Notes under the pieces: generated by a model
Seen by the model: the letters and a program-made list of their open reading frames with translations, nothing else
What the model was told of the DNA's origin: nothing
The model's database searches: none
Program-made: the position numbers and the translations under genes
Part shown: one piece after another, positions 9,246 to 16,584 of the stretch
Layout of the letters: each line of letters starts with the position of its first letter
How positions within the stretch are numbered: position 1 is the stretch's first letter
Source of the DNA: CALEUX01 sp964521525
Lineage (GTDB): Bacteria > Bacteroidota > Bacteroidia > Bacteroidales > Marinilabiliaceae
Assembly: GCA_964521525.1 (NCBI GenBank)
Contig: CAZFTD010000031.1
Span: 1-25,970, forward strand
Direction: 5' to 3'
DNA length: 25,970 bases

Positions 9246-9419
9246 GTCAAGACTAAAATTTCCAGTTTTAGCAAAAAAATAAACCATTTCAAAAATTTGA
9301 TCCATTAATTAAGTATTACATTACCGAATTTATATTATTTTTAGAGCTGAAAATAAGCAGGGCAACCGCTTCTGTAAATCAAAAAAAAGCATTAATTTGT
9401 TGCATCGAAAACCAAAACT

Positions 9420-9633
9420 ATGTGGAGTCTTAAACGCATTGGTTTTTTTTACATCAATGGTTATAAAAATATGCAGGGATGGGCCCTCCCCTCTGGATAT
9501 AATTGTATTGTTAAAACTGTTTATTATGTTCGTTCTATTCAGGCTATTCTTTTTTCAAAACGAACTAAAAACATAGTTTTCCAACAACTCCCACCGTGCC
9601 AACCATATAATTGAACAAATAACAAAACCCTAA
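9420..9633 (+). pseudogene. Broken DUF4492-like small membrane protein gene upstream of cydA
   Basis: Three pieces, read in two frames, together form one plausible 71-residue protein. Piece one (9420-9479) begins MWSLKRIGFFYINGYKNM. After a one-base shift near 9480, piece two (9481-9573) gives LDIIVLLKLFIMFVLFRLFF, a clear membrane helix. A TAG at 9574-9576 then interrupts the frame. Piece three (9577-9633) continues in the same frame with RANHIIEQITKP and a stop 12 bases before cydA. From memory, this matches DUF4492 proteins (about 70-90 residues) encoded next to cydA in many Bacteroidota: an FY.DGF..M start, an I.KLF.MF.....FFF core and a polar tail. The lesions may be real decay or sequence errors. 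An intact 39-residue product from ATG 9457 is also possible. Confidence 0.6.
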
Positions 9634-9645
9634 TAAACTTTAGAA

Positions 9646-11250
9646 ATGCTTGAAAACATTGATTTTGCTTTAGTAAACTGGTCGAGGGCTCAATTTGCCC
9701 TTACTGCCATGTTTCATTGGATTTTTGTGCCGTTAACTCTGGGGTTGGGATTTATGCTGGCTTTTATGGAAACCATCTACTATAAAACCGGTGACCCCGA
9801 ATGGAAAAAACTCACCAAATTCTGGATGAAACTGTTTGGTATAAACTTTGCCATTGGTGTTGCCACTGGTATTATTCTTGAGTTTGAATTCGGAACCAAC
9901 TGGAGTAATTACTCATGGTTTGTTGGCGATATTTTCGGTGCCCCGCTGGCTATTGAAGGCATCATGGCCTTCTTCCTCGAAAGCACATTTATTGCTGTTA
10001 TGTTTTTTGGCTGGGATAAGGTAAGTAAGCGTTTTCACCTTACAGCAACCTGGCTTACTGCTATTGGCGCCAACCTATCGGCCTTATGGATTCTGGTGGC
10101 CAATGCATGGATGCAAAATCCGGTGGGAACCACTTTTAATCCTGATACCGCCCGCAATGAAATGACCAACTTTTGGGAAGTTTTATTTTCCGAAACTGCT
10201 GTTAATAAGTTTATTCACACTACCACATCGGGGTTTGTGCTGGCGGCCATATTCGTACTGGGTATCAGCAGCTGGTTTCTGATAAAAAAACGAGAAACAC
10301 TGTTTGCCAAACGAAGCATAGTAATCGCTTCCATTTTTGGAGTTATAAGTTCCATTATTCTTATTGGCACCGGCGATAGCTCAGCCAAAGAAATTGTTAA
10401 AACCCAGCCCATGAAGTTTGCTGCCATGGAAGCACTTTACGAGGGACAAGAAAAAGCCGGGCTGGTTGCATTTGGTATTCTGAGCGGAAAAGAGAATCAT
10501 AAAAACCTCACCGCCGACAGCAAAGCTGATTTCATCTTTAAAATAGAGATTCCCAGCATGTTGTCAATTTTAGCTCATGGCGACCCCAACCATTTTGTGG
10601 CTGGTATAAAAGACCTGATAATGGGGAATGAGGAACAGGGCATCATGTCGTACCGCGAAAAAATAGAACGCGGTTATCATGCCCAACAAACCCTTATAGC
10701 ATATAAGGAAGCACAAAAAAGCAACCCCGAAGGCGAAGAATATCTGGCCCTTCGCGAAAAATTTGCCGACCCGGTATTTATGAGTGAATACTTTAAATAC
10801 TTTGGCTATGGCAATTACTACGACTCCAATCCTGAAATTCTTGAGAAAAATGCCTTTAAAATGGTGCCTCCTATTTCCATGACGTTTTATGCTTTTCACA
10901 TCATGGTTATTCTTGGTTTCTATTTTCTTGGCTTGTTTGCCTTATTCCTTTACCTGATTATGCGCAATCAACTCCACAATAAAAAATGGTTGCTATGGGC
11001 TGCCGTTTGGACCATACCTCTGGTTTATATTGCAGGTCAGGCCGGGTGGATTGTTGCCGAAGTTGGACGCCAGCCCTGGGTTATTCAGGATTTAATGCCA
11101 ACCATGAATGCCGTTACTCAAATCGACACTACTGCTGTTATGATAACCTTCTGGTTGTTTGCAGTAGTATTTATAGGTCTCTTCATTGCAGAGATAAAAA
11201 TAATGACCAAACAAATAAAAACAGGACCAAACAAAGGAGGAACCAAATAA
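9646..11250 (+). CDS. cydA: Cytochrome bd ubiquinol oxidase subunit I
   Basis: This is the catalytic heme-binding subunit of cytochrome bd, which oxidises quinol and reduces oxygen to water at high affinity in the inner membrane. The length is 534 residues. Expected heme ligands are present: H24 (AMFHWIFVP), H191 (FIHTTTSGF) and M420 (FHIMVILG). The GRQPW motif is also present (EVGRQPWVIQD). The quinol-binding loop between residues about 250 and 410 is long and charged, like the E. coli long-loop type. It overlaps cydB by one base. The reading frame is intact, although the small gene just upstream is broken. Confidence 0.97.
   Translation: MLENIDFALVNWSRAQFALTAMFHWIFVPLTLGLGFMLAFMETIYYKTGDPEWKKLTKFWMKLFGINFAIGVATGIILEFEFGTNWSNYSWFVGDIFGAPLAIEGIMAFFLESTFIAVMFFGWDKVSKRFHLTATWLTAIGANLSALWILVANAWMQNPVGTTFNPDTARNEMTNFWEVLFSETAVNKFIHTTTSGFVLAAIFVLGISSWFLIKKRETLFAKRSIVIASIFGVISSIILIGTGDSSAKEIVKTQPMKFAAMEALYEGQEKAGLVAFGILSGKENHKNLTADSKADFIFKIEIPSMLSILAHGDPNHFVAGIKDLIMGNEEQGIMSYREKIERGYHAQQTLIAYKEAQKSNPEGEEYLALREKFADPVFMSEYFKYFGYGNYYDSNPEILEKNAFKMVPPISMTFYAFHIMVILGFYFLGLFALFLYLIMRNQLHNKKWLLWAAVWTIPLVYIAGQAGWIVAEVGRQPWVIQDLMPTMNAVTQIDTTAVMITFWLFAVVFIGLFIAEIKIMTKQIKTGPNKGGTK
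11233..11240 (+). promoter_or_regulatory. Strong Shine-Dalgarno site fixing the cydB start
   Basis: AAAGGAGG lies 9 bases before the ATG at 11250, inside the 3' end of cydA. Strong SD sites are uncommon elsewhere in this window. It supports the cydB start at 11250 over the much longer open frame that begins inside cydA. Confidence 0.8.
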
Positions 11251-12386
11251 TGTTTGAAACACTATCGCATTTAGCTCTTCAACAATACTGGTGGATGATA
11301 ATTTCCTTTTTGGGAAGCACCCTGGTTTTTCTGATGTTTGTGCAAGGTGGCCAAACCCTGATTTACACCATTGGTAAAACCGATATGGAGCGTACTATGA
11401 TTATTAACACGCTTGGCAGAAAATGGGAATTCACCTTTACAACCCTGGTAACCTTTGGAGGCGCCTTCTTTGCCTCATTTCCACTGTTTTACAGTACCAG
11501 TTTTGGAGGAGCCTACTGGGTTTGGATGATAATATTGATTGCTTTTGTAATTCAGGCCATTGCCTATGAATACCGCAGTCGCCCCAATAATTTCTTTGGT
11601 GCCCGCACTTACGAAACATTTCTGTTTATCAACGGACTAATCGGAACCATTTTTATTGGTACGGCAGTAGCTACTTTTTTTACCGGTTCGCCGTTTTCGG
11701 TAAATATGATGAACCAGTCGCAGTGGGAAACGCCATGGCACGGACTTGAACTGGCCTTAAACCTTCATAATTTATCGCTTGGGTTAACTGTATTCTTTCT
11801 GGCACGGACGCTTGGCCTTCTATATTTTATGAATTCGATAAACGATGATGCCATCGTTCAACGGTCGAAAAAGCAACTGTGGTTCAATGCCATACCATTT
11901 GTAGTTTTTTTCCTGATATTCGTAGTGTGGCTCATGCTTCGCGATGGATTTGCTGTTAACCCCAACAATGGTGAGATATTTATGCAACCCTATAAATATT
12001 TTATCAATTTTATAGAAATGCCAATAGTCCTGATTATTTTCCTTATTGGAGTTGTGTTGGTTTTAGCCGGAATCATCAAAAGTTTAATAAAAACCACCTC
12101 CAATGGCATTTGGATGGCAGGCCCCGGGACTGTTCTTACGGTATTTGCATTGTTCTTAATTGCCGGGTTTAACAATACATCGTTTTATCCATCAACTTAC
12201 GGCGACCTGCAAAGCTCACTAACTATTCAAAATGCCTCATCGAGCCACTACACGCTGACAGCCATGAGTTATGTATCGCTGTTGGTTCCATTTGTGGCAG
12301 CTTATATATGGTATGTTTGGAAAGCCATTAACAACAAAAAAATAGATAAGGACGAAATGACCTCTGGCGATACACATGTTTATTGA
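11250..12386 (+). CDS. cydB: Cytochrome bd ubiquinol oxidase subunit II
   Basis: This is the second membrane subunit of cytochrome bd, structurally paired with CydA. The length of 378 residues is normal. It begins MFETLSHLALQQYWWMIISF and has about eight to nine hydrophobic segments spread over its length. The start codon overlaps the cydA stop as TAATG and is preceded by AAAGGAGG. The frame stays open upstream to 10986, but that part is read out of frame inside cydA and is not part of the protein. A short CydX-like ORF follows 144 bases later. Confidence 0.96.
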   Translation: MFETLSHLALQQYWWMIISFLGSTLVFLMFVQGGQTLIYTIGKTDMERTMIINTLGRKWEFTFTTLVTFGGAFFASFPLFYSTSFGGAYWVWMIILIAFVIQAIAYEYRSRPNNFFGARTYETFLFINGLIGTIFIGTAVATFFTGSPFSVNMMNQSQWETPWHGLELALNLHNLSLGLTVFFLARTLGLLYFMNSINDDAIVQRSKKQLWFNAIPFVVFFLIFVVWLMLRDGFAVNPNNGEIFMQPYKYFINFIEMPIVLIIFLIGVVLVLAGIIKSLIKTTSNGIWMAGPGTVLTVFALFLIAGFNNTSFYPSTYGDLQSSLTIQNASSSHYTLTAMSYVSLLVPFVAAYIWYVWKAINNKKIDKDEMTSGDTHVY

Positions 12387-12530
12387 TTATTAGAGTTTTC
12401 TTAATATTCAAATGATGACCATTAGTTAAATTACAAACACATGAAACGAGCCATGTCGGACATTCCAACACACAAGGGGTTGATTAAGTGGCGAGTTCCA
12501 TCTGTCCAATAAAAATCAAAATATAAACAG

Positions 12531-12683
12531 ATGAAATACACATCAGAAATAATTTGGTATCTGTTCTGGATATTGTCTATTGTTGGCAGCTATTATGCGT
12601 CACTTTTTGGAATTAAATATTTCGAAAAAAAGTGGAACTCACCAGTTGAAGAAGTAGCAGAAGAGACTGTTGATAAAGCCTAA
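12531..12683 (+). CDS. Candidate CydX-like small subunit of cytochrome bd
   Basis: This is a 50-residue ORF downstream of cydB. It encodes one membrane helix (about residues 7-28: IIWYLFWILSIVGSYYASLF), then a basic patch (KYFEKKW) and an acidic tail (EEVAEE). E. coli CydX (YbgT family, 37 residues) also begins with WYxxWIL, a single helix and a charged tail, and is needed for stable bd oxidase. The shared WY..WIL motif and the position support a small-subunit role, but the gap of 144 bases and the length differ from proteobacterial cydX. No strong SD site is seen. Another single-helix protein is possible. Confidence 0.6.
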   Translation: MKYTSEIIWYLFWILSIVGSYYASLFGIKYFEKKWNSPVEEVAEETVDKA

Positions 12684-12726
12684 CGATCTTTTTATTAAAG
12701 GCAATAAGAAAAAATGATTTGGATAT

Positions 12727-12742
12727 GACCTCGTTAGGGGTC
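12727..12742 (+). other. Short hairpin after the CydX-like ORF
   Basis: GACCTC can pair with GGGGTC (one G-U pair) around GTTA. It lies 43 bases after the ORF stop and is followed by a short A-run rather than a T-run. It may be part of the 3' untranslated structure of the cyd transcript. Confidence 0.3.
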
Positions 12743-12773
12743 AAAAATCGGTAGCATTGTTGTATTAAAAGTT

Positions 12774-12799
12774 TCTTTCGCCCCAATTGGGGCGAAAGA
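12774..12799. terminator. Perfect 26-base palindrome between convergent operons
   Basis: The arms 12774-12784 and 12789-12799 are perfectly complementary (core CTTTCGCCCC / GGGGCGAAAG) with AATT between them. Its GC-rich arms stand out from the AT-rich surroundings. It lies between the plus-strand cyd operon and the minus-strand lipoprotein gene, so a bidirectional terminator is the simplest reading, although the T-runs are poor. A dimeric protein-binding site is the alternative. Confidence 0.55.
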
Positions 12800-12875
12800 T
12801 AGTATTGCTAATATTTTTTACCGGGCTTTGGTACCTAACGGCACCATAAAGTTGTTTTACTTTTTGAATGTTGAC

Positions 12876-13271
12876 TTATTCAAAACCCAACTCTTTCATT
12901 TTTTTATCAGCCTTTTCAGATATCTCTTCAAAACGCTTCTGGTACCTTTCGTTGTTAACGCAGGATAAATAGTTATTGGTCCATTGTTCTGCCCAGGTAG
13001 AAGCTTCCATAGCAACCTTTGAAAATTCCTGTGCCAATTGGGCATCCATCGGATTTTTTCTGTACTTCTCCAATACTACTAAGTAATTGTCAATCCATTT
13101 TTCATACTTATTGAGAAACTCTTCGCAATTTGAGATTTTATCTCCCGATTTAAGTTCTGTAGATTCTTCCTGATTGGCTTCAGATTTCTGTTGCCCACTT
13201 TTTGAGCTGCCTGAACCACAGGCAAATAAAACCATCGACAACAATAATAAAATGGATGCTAAATTCTTCAT
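12876..13271 (-). CDS. Small lipoprotein of unknown function
   Basis: This is a 131-residue predicted lipoprotein. The signal peptide MKNLASILLLLSMVLFACG has a lipobox ending at C18, followed by a Ser/Gly/Glu-rich linker (to about residue 45). The mature domain is all helical and charged, with the pattern CEEFLNKYEKWIDNYLVVLEKY followed by NPMDAQLAQEF and a tryptophan-containing helix. I do not recognise a characterised family. It starts 14 bases after the stop of the TPR gene on the same strand, so the two are probably co-transcribed. Anchoring in the periplasmic or outer membrane is inferred from the lipobox. Confidence 0.75.
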   Translation of the reverse strand: MKNLASILLLLSMVLFACGSGSSKSGQQKSEANQEESTELKSGDKISNCEEFLNKYEKWIDNYLVVLEKYRKNPMDAQLAQEFSKVAMEASTWAEQWTNNYLSCVNNERYQKRFEEISEKADKKMKELGFE

Positions 13272-13285
13272 AAGTCAAATGTTTA

Positions 13286-13858
13286 TTAATAAGTGTTCTG
13301 TTTTTCTATTAAAAACTCTAATTCTGATTTAATTTTCAAAAAACCGGCATTCTCCGGATATTTTGCTAATAACTGGTTAACAATTTGAATTGCTTTTGCT
13401 GTTTCTTCAGGGTTTTTGCTACTAATCTGCAATAATGTAAAAGCATAATACCTTTGTAACTCTTCATTTTCCGGTTGTAACTTTAAAGCCAGTTCAAATT
13501 CACTAAGGGCTAAATTCCATTCTCCTTTTTCATAATAATACAATCCGGTTTTAAACAAAACCTGAAAACCATTAACATCCTCGTTCTGTAAAACTTTCTG
13601 GTAGTTCTTATAATTCGTTGAAGTTGTATTGCTAAACCTGATTATCAGTAAACCAGTAACGGCGAGTAAAACTGCTAACAGAAAAAGTGTAAACAAGGCT
13701 TTAATGCGTGAATCAGTCTGGCCTGTTGCAGGTTTGATTTTAAATTCACGATGATATTCAGGTAAGGTGTCACCGGTTGGTTTACGTTCCATCGAAAATG
13801 GTCTACGTGGTTTTAACGTATAAATCCATTTCTGTAAACCAAAACCCATGTAGCCCAT
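13286..13858 (-). CDS. TPR-repeat membrane protein of unknown function
   Basis: This is a 190-residue protein. A cytoplasmic N-terminus (MGYMGFGLQKWIYTLKPRRPFS) is rich in basic and aromatic residues. One membrane segment lies near residues 54-72 (LFTLFLLAVLLAVTGLLII). Two or so tetratricopeptide-like repeats follow (ALSEFELALKLQPENEELQ and IQIVNQLLAKYPENAGF). TPR domains mediate protein-protein contact, so this may be a membrane scaffold. It is followed closely by the small lipoprotein gene, which suggests a shared envelope role. The 155-base gap upstream, shared with the divergent gene at 14014, is very AT-rich and probably holds promoters, but no clear match to the consensus was found. Confidence 0.75.
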   Translation of the reverse strand: MGYMGFGLQKWIYTLKPRRPFSMERKPTGDTLPEYHREFKIKPATGQTDSRIKALFTLFLLAVLLAVTGLLIIRFSNTTSTNYKNYQKVLQNEDVNGFQVLFKTGLYYYEKGEWNLALSEFELALKLQPENEELQRYYAFTLLQISSKNPEETAKAIQIVNQLLAKYPENAGFLKIKSELEFLIEKQNTY

Positions 13859-14013
13859 ATCAGAAAAAATAAAATTAACCTAACAAAACATAAAATCATA
13901 TTAAATATATAAAATTCAAATGGATATAAAAAATCTACCGCCAACTATAATAATAACAAAGAATCTGAAACGTTATAGAAGTAAATTCTAAGTGGATAAG
14001 AACAAAAAATACT

Positions 14014-14721
14014 ATGGCTATGAAAATAAACCTCATTTATCTGCTTTTGATATTTATTGCATGCCAGCAATACAATTTAACAGCACAGAATAGCAATAGA
14101 AATTCTAAACCTGCTGATTTGCAAGTGGTGGCGGGCATGAATCGCGGCTTTGGACTTGGAAGTAACCTCGTGTTTAATAATCTTTCGCAATCGTTCCCTT
14201 TTGAATTACGACTTGGAATTGGGTATACATGGCTTAATCCGGGAAACTCCGCAGATGCCCGACGTATATTCATTAACGATGCCACCAACGGAACACCTGA
14301 GAAAAAAGGCCATAATATCGATCTAAGGATGGATTTGATGAAAACGGCCACAATATTTGGTCACACACCCTCTTACTGGTTTATTGGCCCAAGATATTCC
14401 TTTTTTAAGGGGAACTTCAGATATTTTGGAGGAAATGAAGACTTTGATGTAACATCGAAACAGTTTGGCTTTGGAACCGGAATTGAAAGTCGCTACCAAA
14501 TGACAAGTAATTTAAAGTTAGTAATTTCGGCAGGATTGGATTATTTTCTTCCGTCTCTGATGCAGGGACACGACACATCTTATTCGCCCGATAACGACAA
14601 TGTAAACCCCAGAACCAACAGAGATACAGGCAAAAAATACCAATTTAAAGACGCCAATAAAGCCATTAAACAACCGGAATTAATGCCTCGATTACAAATG
14701 GGAATACAATGGAATTTGTAA
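14014..14721 (+). CDS. Probable outer-membrane beta-barrel protein, unknown function
   Basis: This is a 235-residue secreted protein. A signal peptide covers about residues 1-25 (MKINLIYLLLIFIACQQ, likely cleaved after LTAQ). The rest alternates short hydrophobic strands and polar turns with many aromatic residues (LQVVAGMNRGFGLGSNLVF, FELRLGIGYTW, YWFIGPRYSFF, FGFGTGIESRYQM, LKLVISAGLDYFL). It ends with the strand LQMGIQWNL, typical of outer-membrane barrels. No closer family is recognised. A second ATG at 14020 is an equally good start. It converges with pssA, with only 2 bases between the stop codons. Confidence 0.65.
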   Translation: MAMKINLIYLLLIFIACQQYNLTAQNSNRNSKPADLQVVAGMNRGFGLGSNLVFNNLSQSFPFELRLGIGYTWLNPGNSADARRIFINDATNGTPEKKGHNIDLRMDLMKTATIFGHTPSYWFIGPRYSFFKGNFRYFGGNEDFDVTSKQFGFGTGIESRYQMTSNLKLVISAGLDYFLPSLMQGHDTSYSPDNDNVNPRTNRDTGKKYQFKDANKAIKQPELMPRLQMGIQWNL

Positions 14722-14723
14722 GC

Positions 14724-15455
14724 TTATTTTTTACAAACCAGCATCAGTATAACTGAATATATTACATAAACCGGTATAATTAAGGCCAGAGCTCCGGCTC
14801 CAAGCAACATAAGCGCCACCAGCGAAACCAATAAAAGGATATAGCGGTTTTCGTTCCCTTTTAATCCAAATAATTTAAATTTTAAAGAGAACATGGGTAT
14901 TTCGCTCACCAAAAGGCCGCAAAACAGAGCCATTAACGGTAATACAAACCATGGGCTGGCCATTGGTTGAATCCATTCAATACCTTTATGAATCAGGTAA
15001 ACAAACGACACGGTAAACATACCGGTTGCCGTTGTGGTTAACCCAATAAACTCTTCAGTTTGGCGGGTATCATTGTTAAATTTGGCCAATCGCAATGCCG
15101 AAAAAACCGTTAAAATAAACGGCGATAATAAAACGGCCTGTTTACCAGTTTCAAGCGTCCAGAACTCACCTCCCCAACTGCCGGTATAATAGAAATGCAG
15201 TAACGACGAGTAGGCAGCAGCAGGCGCTAACCCAAAACTGATTAAATCGGCCAATGAATCCATATCCTTGCCAATGACACTATAAGCATTAAGCATTCGG
15301 GCAGCAAATCCATCTAAAAAATCGAACAAGGCAGCAGCTAAAATACACCAAACAGTTATATCAGGCCTTCCGGTTATTGCAAAAAAAGCACCAACAGTTC
15401 CAAGAAAAAGGTTCAGGCTGGTAAGAAAATTTGGTAGATGACGTAATAGAAACAT
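14724..15455 (-). CDS. pssA: CDP-diacylglycerol-serine O-phosphatidyltransferase
   Basis: This is an integral membrane enzyme that joins CDP-diacylglycerol and serine to make phosphatidylserine, the precursor of phosphatidylethanolamine. The 243-residue length fits the membrane (Bacillus-like) type. The CDP-alcohol phosphatidyltransferase signature D-x2-D-G-x2-A-R-x8-G-x3-D-x3-D is complete: D45, D48, G49, A52, R53, G62, D66 and D70. About seven to eight hydrophobic segments are seen. The next context, ISFGLAPAA, is typical of PssA rather than PgsA. The gene stands alone, with a 229-base AT-rich gap upstream shared with the hemerythrins. Confidence 0.9.
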   Translation of the reverse strand: MFLLRHLPNFLTSLNLFLGTVGAFFAITGRPDITVWCILAAALFDFLDGFAARMLNAYSVIGKDMDSLADLISFGLAPAAAYSSLLHFYYTGSWGGEFWTLETGKQAVLLSPFILTVFSALRLAKFNNDTRQTEEFIGLTTTATGMFTVSFVYLIHKGIEWIQPMASPWFVLPLMALFCGLLVSEIPMFSLKFKLFGLKGNENRYILLLVSLVALMLLGAGALALIIPVYVIYSVILMLVCKK

Positions 15456-15684
15456 AAGGATTGACTTTATGTGTGTAAAAATAGCTGAATAAATTGTTCC
15501 AGATTAAATAAATGCTAAAAAAAACTGGGGATGTGTAGAAACTTTCAAGGTACAAACGCCGTAAACATTAGTAAAATTAAGTATTTTAAACTACCTGAAT
15601 TTTGAATTAGGTTTTCTGATTTCACATTATTCGGGCATATTTAATCTAAAAACACCTAATATTAATCACATTAACCAAACTTGT

Positions 15685-16080
15685 ATGAAATTACAATGGA
15701 CTGCCGACTTATCAGTAAGCAACGACAGAATTGATAAAGAACACCAGCGATGGATAGAACTGTTTAACAATTTCTACAATGGAATAGCTGAAGGAAGGCC
15801 AAAAGAAAAACTTGAAGAGTTGATACTCGGCATGCTCGATTACACCAAATACCATTTTAAGAGCGAAGAAGAATATATGCGTTCTGTTAATTATCCTGCT
15901 TTGGCAGAGCATCAGGAAAGCCATAACGCATTTATCAAAAGAGTGGAAGAATTCCATCAAAAAATAACCTCCGGGAAACTGATATTATCGCTCGAGGTTA
16001 CCAACTTTCTAAAAACCTGGCTTATTGACCACATAAAAGGCTCTGACCTTCAATATGCACGTTTTGCTCAGGATAAGTAA
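15685..16080 (+). CDS. Bacteriohemerythrin (first of a tandem pair)
   Basis: This is a 131-residue single-domain hemerythrin, a four-helix bundle that binds oxygen at a non-heme di-iron site. All ligands are present: H20 (DKEHQ), H57 and E61 (HFKSE), H76 and H80 (HQESH), H116 and D121 (HIKGSD). Soluble and cytoplasmic, it may store, carry or sense oxygen or protect oxygen-sensitive enzymes. No extra signalling domain is attached. A close homologue follows 29 bases later, and the two look like a tandem duplication in one operon. It starts at MKLQW, the usual family N-terminus. Confidence 0.93.
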   Translation: MKLQWTADLSVSNDRIDKEHQRWIELFNNFYNGIAEGRPKEKLEELILGMLDYTKYHFKSEEEYMRSVNYPALAEHQESHNAFIKRVEEFHQKITSGKLILSLEVTNFLKTWLIDHIKGSDLQYARFAQDK

Positions 16081-16109
16081 TACCCACAACCATTAATATC
16101 CAATTATCT

Positions 16110-16505
16110 ATGTATAGATGGACAAATGAATATAGTGTTAATGTTCCGGAACTCGATAAGGAACACCAGTTTCTGTTTTCAGCGCTCAACGATTTTTATG
16201 AGGGATTGAAGCAAGGCATTCCAAAGGCAAATATCAACAAGTTGATTGACAGTCTTTTGAATTATACTCAATTCCACTTTAGTCACGAGGAGGAAATAAT
16301 GTTTGAATCTAACTACCCTGGACTGGAAAACCACAAAAGGGAACATCGGCAGTTTATCGAAAAAACGTTGGAGTTCAGTACAAAATTCAAAGAAGGCAAG
16401 CTTTTAATATCACTTGAGGTTACCGGCTTTATTAAAGACTGGATAGTTAATCATATATTAAACGAAGACCAGAAATATAGCAGTTATGTTATTAAAGTTC
16501 AGTAA
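16110..16505 (+). CDS. Bacteriohemerythrin (second of a tandem pair)
   Basis: This is a second 131-residue hemerythrin, the same length as the first. All di-iron ligands are present: H19 (DKEHQ), H56 and E60 (HFSHE), H75 and H79 (HKREH), H115 and D120 (HILNED). It shares with its neighbour the signatures YP.L..H and the C-terminal helix around SLEVT, but has diverged elsewhere, so it is an old rather than recent duplicate. The two together suggest more binding capacity or different oxygen affinities. A terminator follows 41 bases after the stop. Confidence 0.93.
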   Translation: MYRWTNEYSVNVPELDKEHQFLFSALNDFYEGLKQGIPKANINKLIDSLLNYTQFHFSHEEEIMFESNYPGLENHKREHRQFIEKTLEFSTKFKEGKLLISLEVTGFIKDWIVNHILNEDQKYSSYVIKVQ

Positions 16506-16546
16506 TTTTTTGTCAACAACTAACCTTTATAAACATCAAAAAACAA

Positions 16547-16576
16547 AAAGGGATCAGCATAACTGCTAACCCCTTT
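16547..16576. terminator. Bidirectional terminator between hemerythrin and mannosidase genes
   Basis: AAAGGG and CCCTTT pair around an inner stem AGCA/TGCT with loop TAAC. On the minus strand the stem is followed by a run of T with one G, a good terminator for the mannosidase gene. On the plus strand the T-run is weaker but it probably also ends the hemerythrin transcript. Confidence 0.75.
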
Positions 16577-16584
16577 GTTGTTCA

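Noticed and set aside
9290..9315. FNR-like half site (TTTGATCC) before the cyd locus
   Set aside because: The second half TTAATT does not match ATCAA, so no dyad is present.
9420..9614. A 64-codon ORF read straight through from 9420
   Set aside because: Only its first 20 residues look conserved; after 9480 the better protein signal is in another frame, so the whole ORF is not a real product.
10986..11249. Upstream extension of the cydB reading frame
   Set aside because: It is read out of frame inside cydA, gives Cys/Arg-rich sequence with no membrane helices, and the AAAGGAGG site points to the start at 11250.
12441..12512. A 23-codon ORF between cydB and the CydX-like gene
   Set aside because: It has no membrane helix, no recognisable motif and no strong ribosome site; it is short enough to be chance.
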